From: Sorex araneus
Lineage: Eukaryota > Chordata > Mammalia > Eulipotyphla > Soricidae
Direction of reading: 5' to 3'
Length of the DNA: 64,000 nt
Assembly (NCBI RefSeq): GCF_027595985.1
Contig: NC_073312.1
Location: 14,028,905-14,092,904, forward strand
Shown piece after piece: positions 63,865 to 64,000 of this stretch. The first letter of the stretch is position 1, and every line of letters starts with the position of its first letter. The notes under the pieces are model-generated. The model ran no database searches. It worked only from the letters and a program-made list of their open reading frames with translations, and had not been told where the DNA came from. A program made the position numbers and the translations under genes.

Positions 63865-64000
63865 AAAATTTTAAGGGAATTTGCATACTGTTTTCCAAAG
63901 ACGCTACTGAATTTCTTTTTTTACCAAGTGTACTAGGGTTCCTCTTTCTCCACACCCTGGCCAGCATTTGCTGTTACTGAACTTTTGGGTATAGGTGATT
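63865..64000 (-). mobile_element. Old L1 fragment, minus orientation, runs off the edge
   Basis: GCATACTGTTTTCCAAAGACG, GGGTTCCTCTTTCTCCACAC and CCTGGCCAGCATTTGCTGTTA are reversed L1 3' landmarks. Confidence 0.7.

Noticed and set aside
32715..64000. A second gene (such as an exon of VTI1A) upstream of TCF7L2
   Set aside because: In human VTI1A lies upstream but over 100 kb away as I recall; I recognise none of its exons here.

Overview
The window is ordinary mammalian nuclear DNA: short exons with GT/AG splice sites, a CpG-island promoter, many simple repeats and a dense load of retroposons. The most abundant repeat is a tRNA-headed SINE whose head, body and A-rich tail match, as I remember it, the SOR family of shrews (Soricidae). 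A shrew such as Sorex or Suncus is therefore the likely source. That is inference from repeat content, not a database match.

One protein-coding gene is visible, on the minus strand: the 5' part of TCF7L2 (TCF4), the HMG-box partner of beta-catenin in Wnt signalling. Exon 1 (31680-31868), exon 2 (31344-31410), exon 3 (30869-30993) and the 69-nt cassette exon 4 (18434-18502) join in frame into 150 codons that agree with the human protein as I recall it. They cover the N-terminal beta-catenin-binding domain and part of the acidic and proline-rich linker. Introns 1 and 2 are short (269 and 350 bp) and lie in a CpG island of about 3.7 kb. Intron 3 is 12.4 kb. The first 18.4 kb of intron 4 runs off the left edge, so the HMG box and all later exons are outside the window. 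The 5' UTR and promoter lie at about 31869-32500. Everything to the right (about 32.5-64 kb) is upstream intergenic DNA in which I recognise no further gene.

Layout by region. 1-18433: intron 4, rich in SINEs that nearly all run antisense to TCF7L2. 18434-18502: exon 4, with a trinucleotide repeat about 90 nt beyond its donor. 18503-30868: intron 3, SINE-free from 19.97 kb on, with several CA/TA microsatellites and candidate conserved non-coding DNA. 30869-32500: exons 3 to 1, 5' UTR and promoter. 32500-35390: upstream DNA without retroposons. 35390-64000: intergenic DNA with many SINEs on both strands, L1 fragments mostly in minus orientation (48.8-54.3 kb), a 490-bp GAAA/GGAA array and a U6 snRNA pseudogene.

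I use four working labels for SINEs; the labels are mine. SOR-A is the poly(A)-tailed family. SOR-B has the same tRNA-like head but a different body ending near GATGACAGTG, without poly(A), in a short and a long form. ID-like elements have a tRNA-Ala-like head resembling rodent ID. D elements carry a body with repeated GTGAGCACCAC motifs. I found no exotic or unknown biological system. The points most worth a second look are the SOR-A/SOR-B pair sharing one head with different 3' ends, the D family, a 215-bp tandem duplication of a SINE plus its flank, the retroposon-free block around the TCF7L2 promoter, and repeat tracts close to the promoter and cassette exon.
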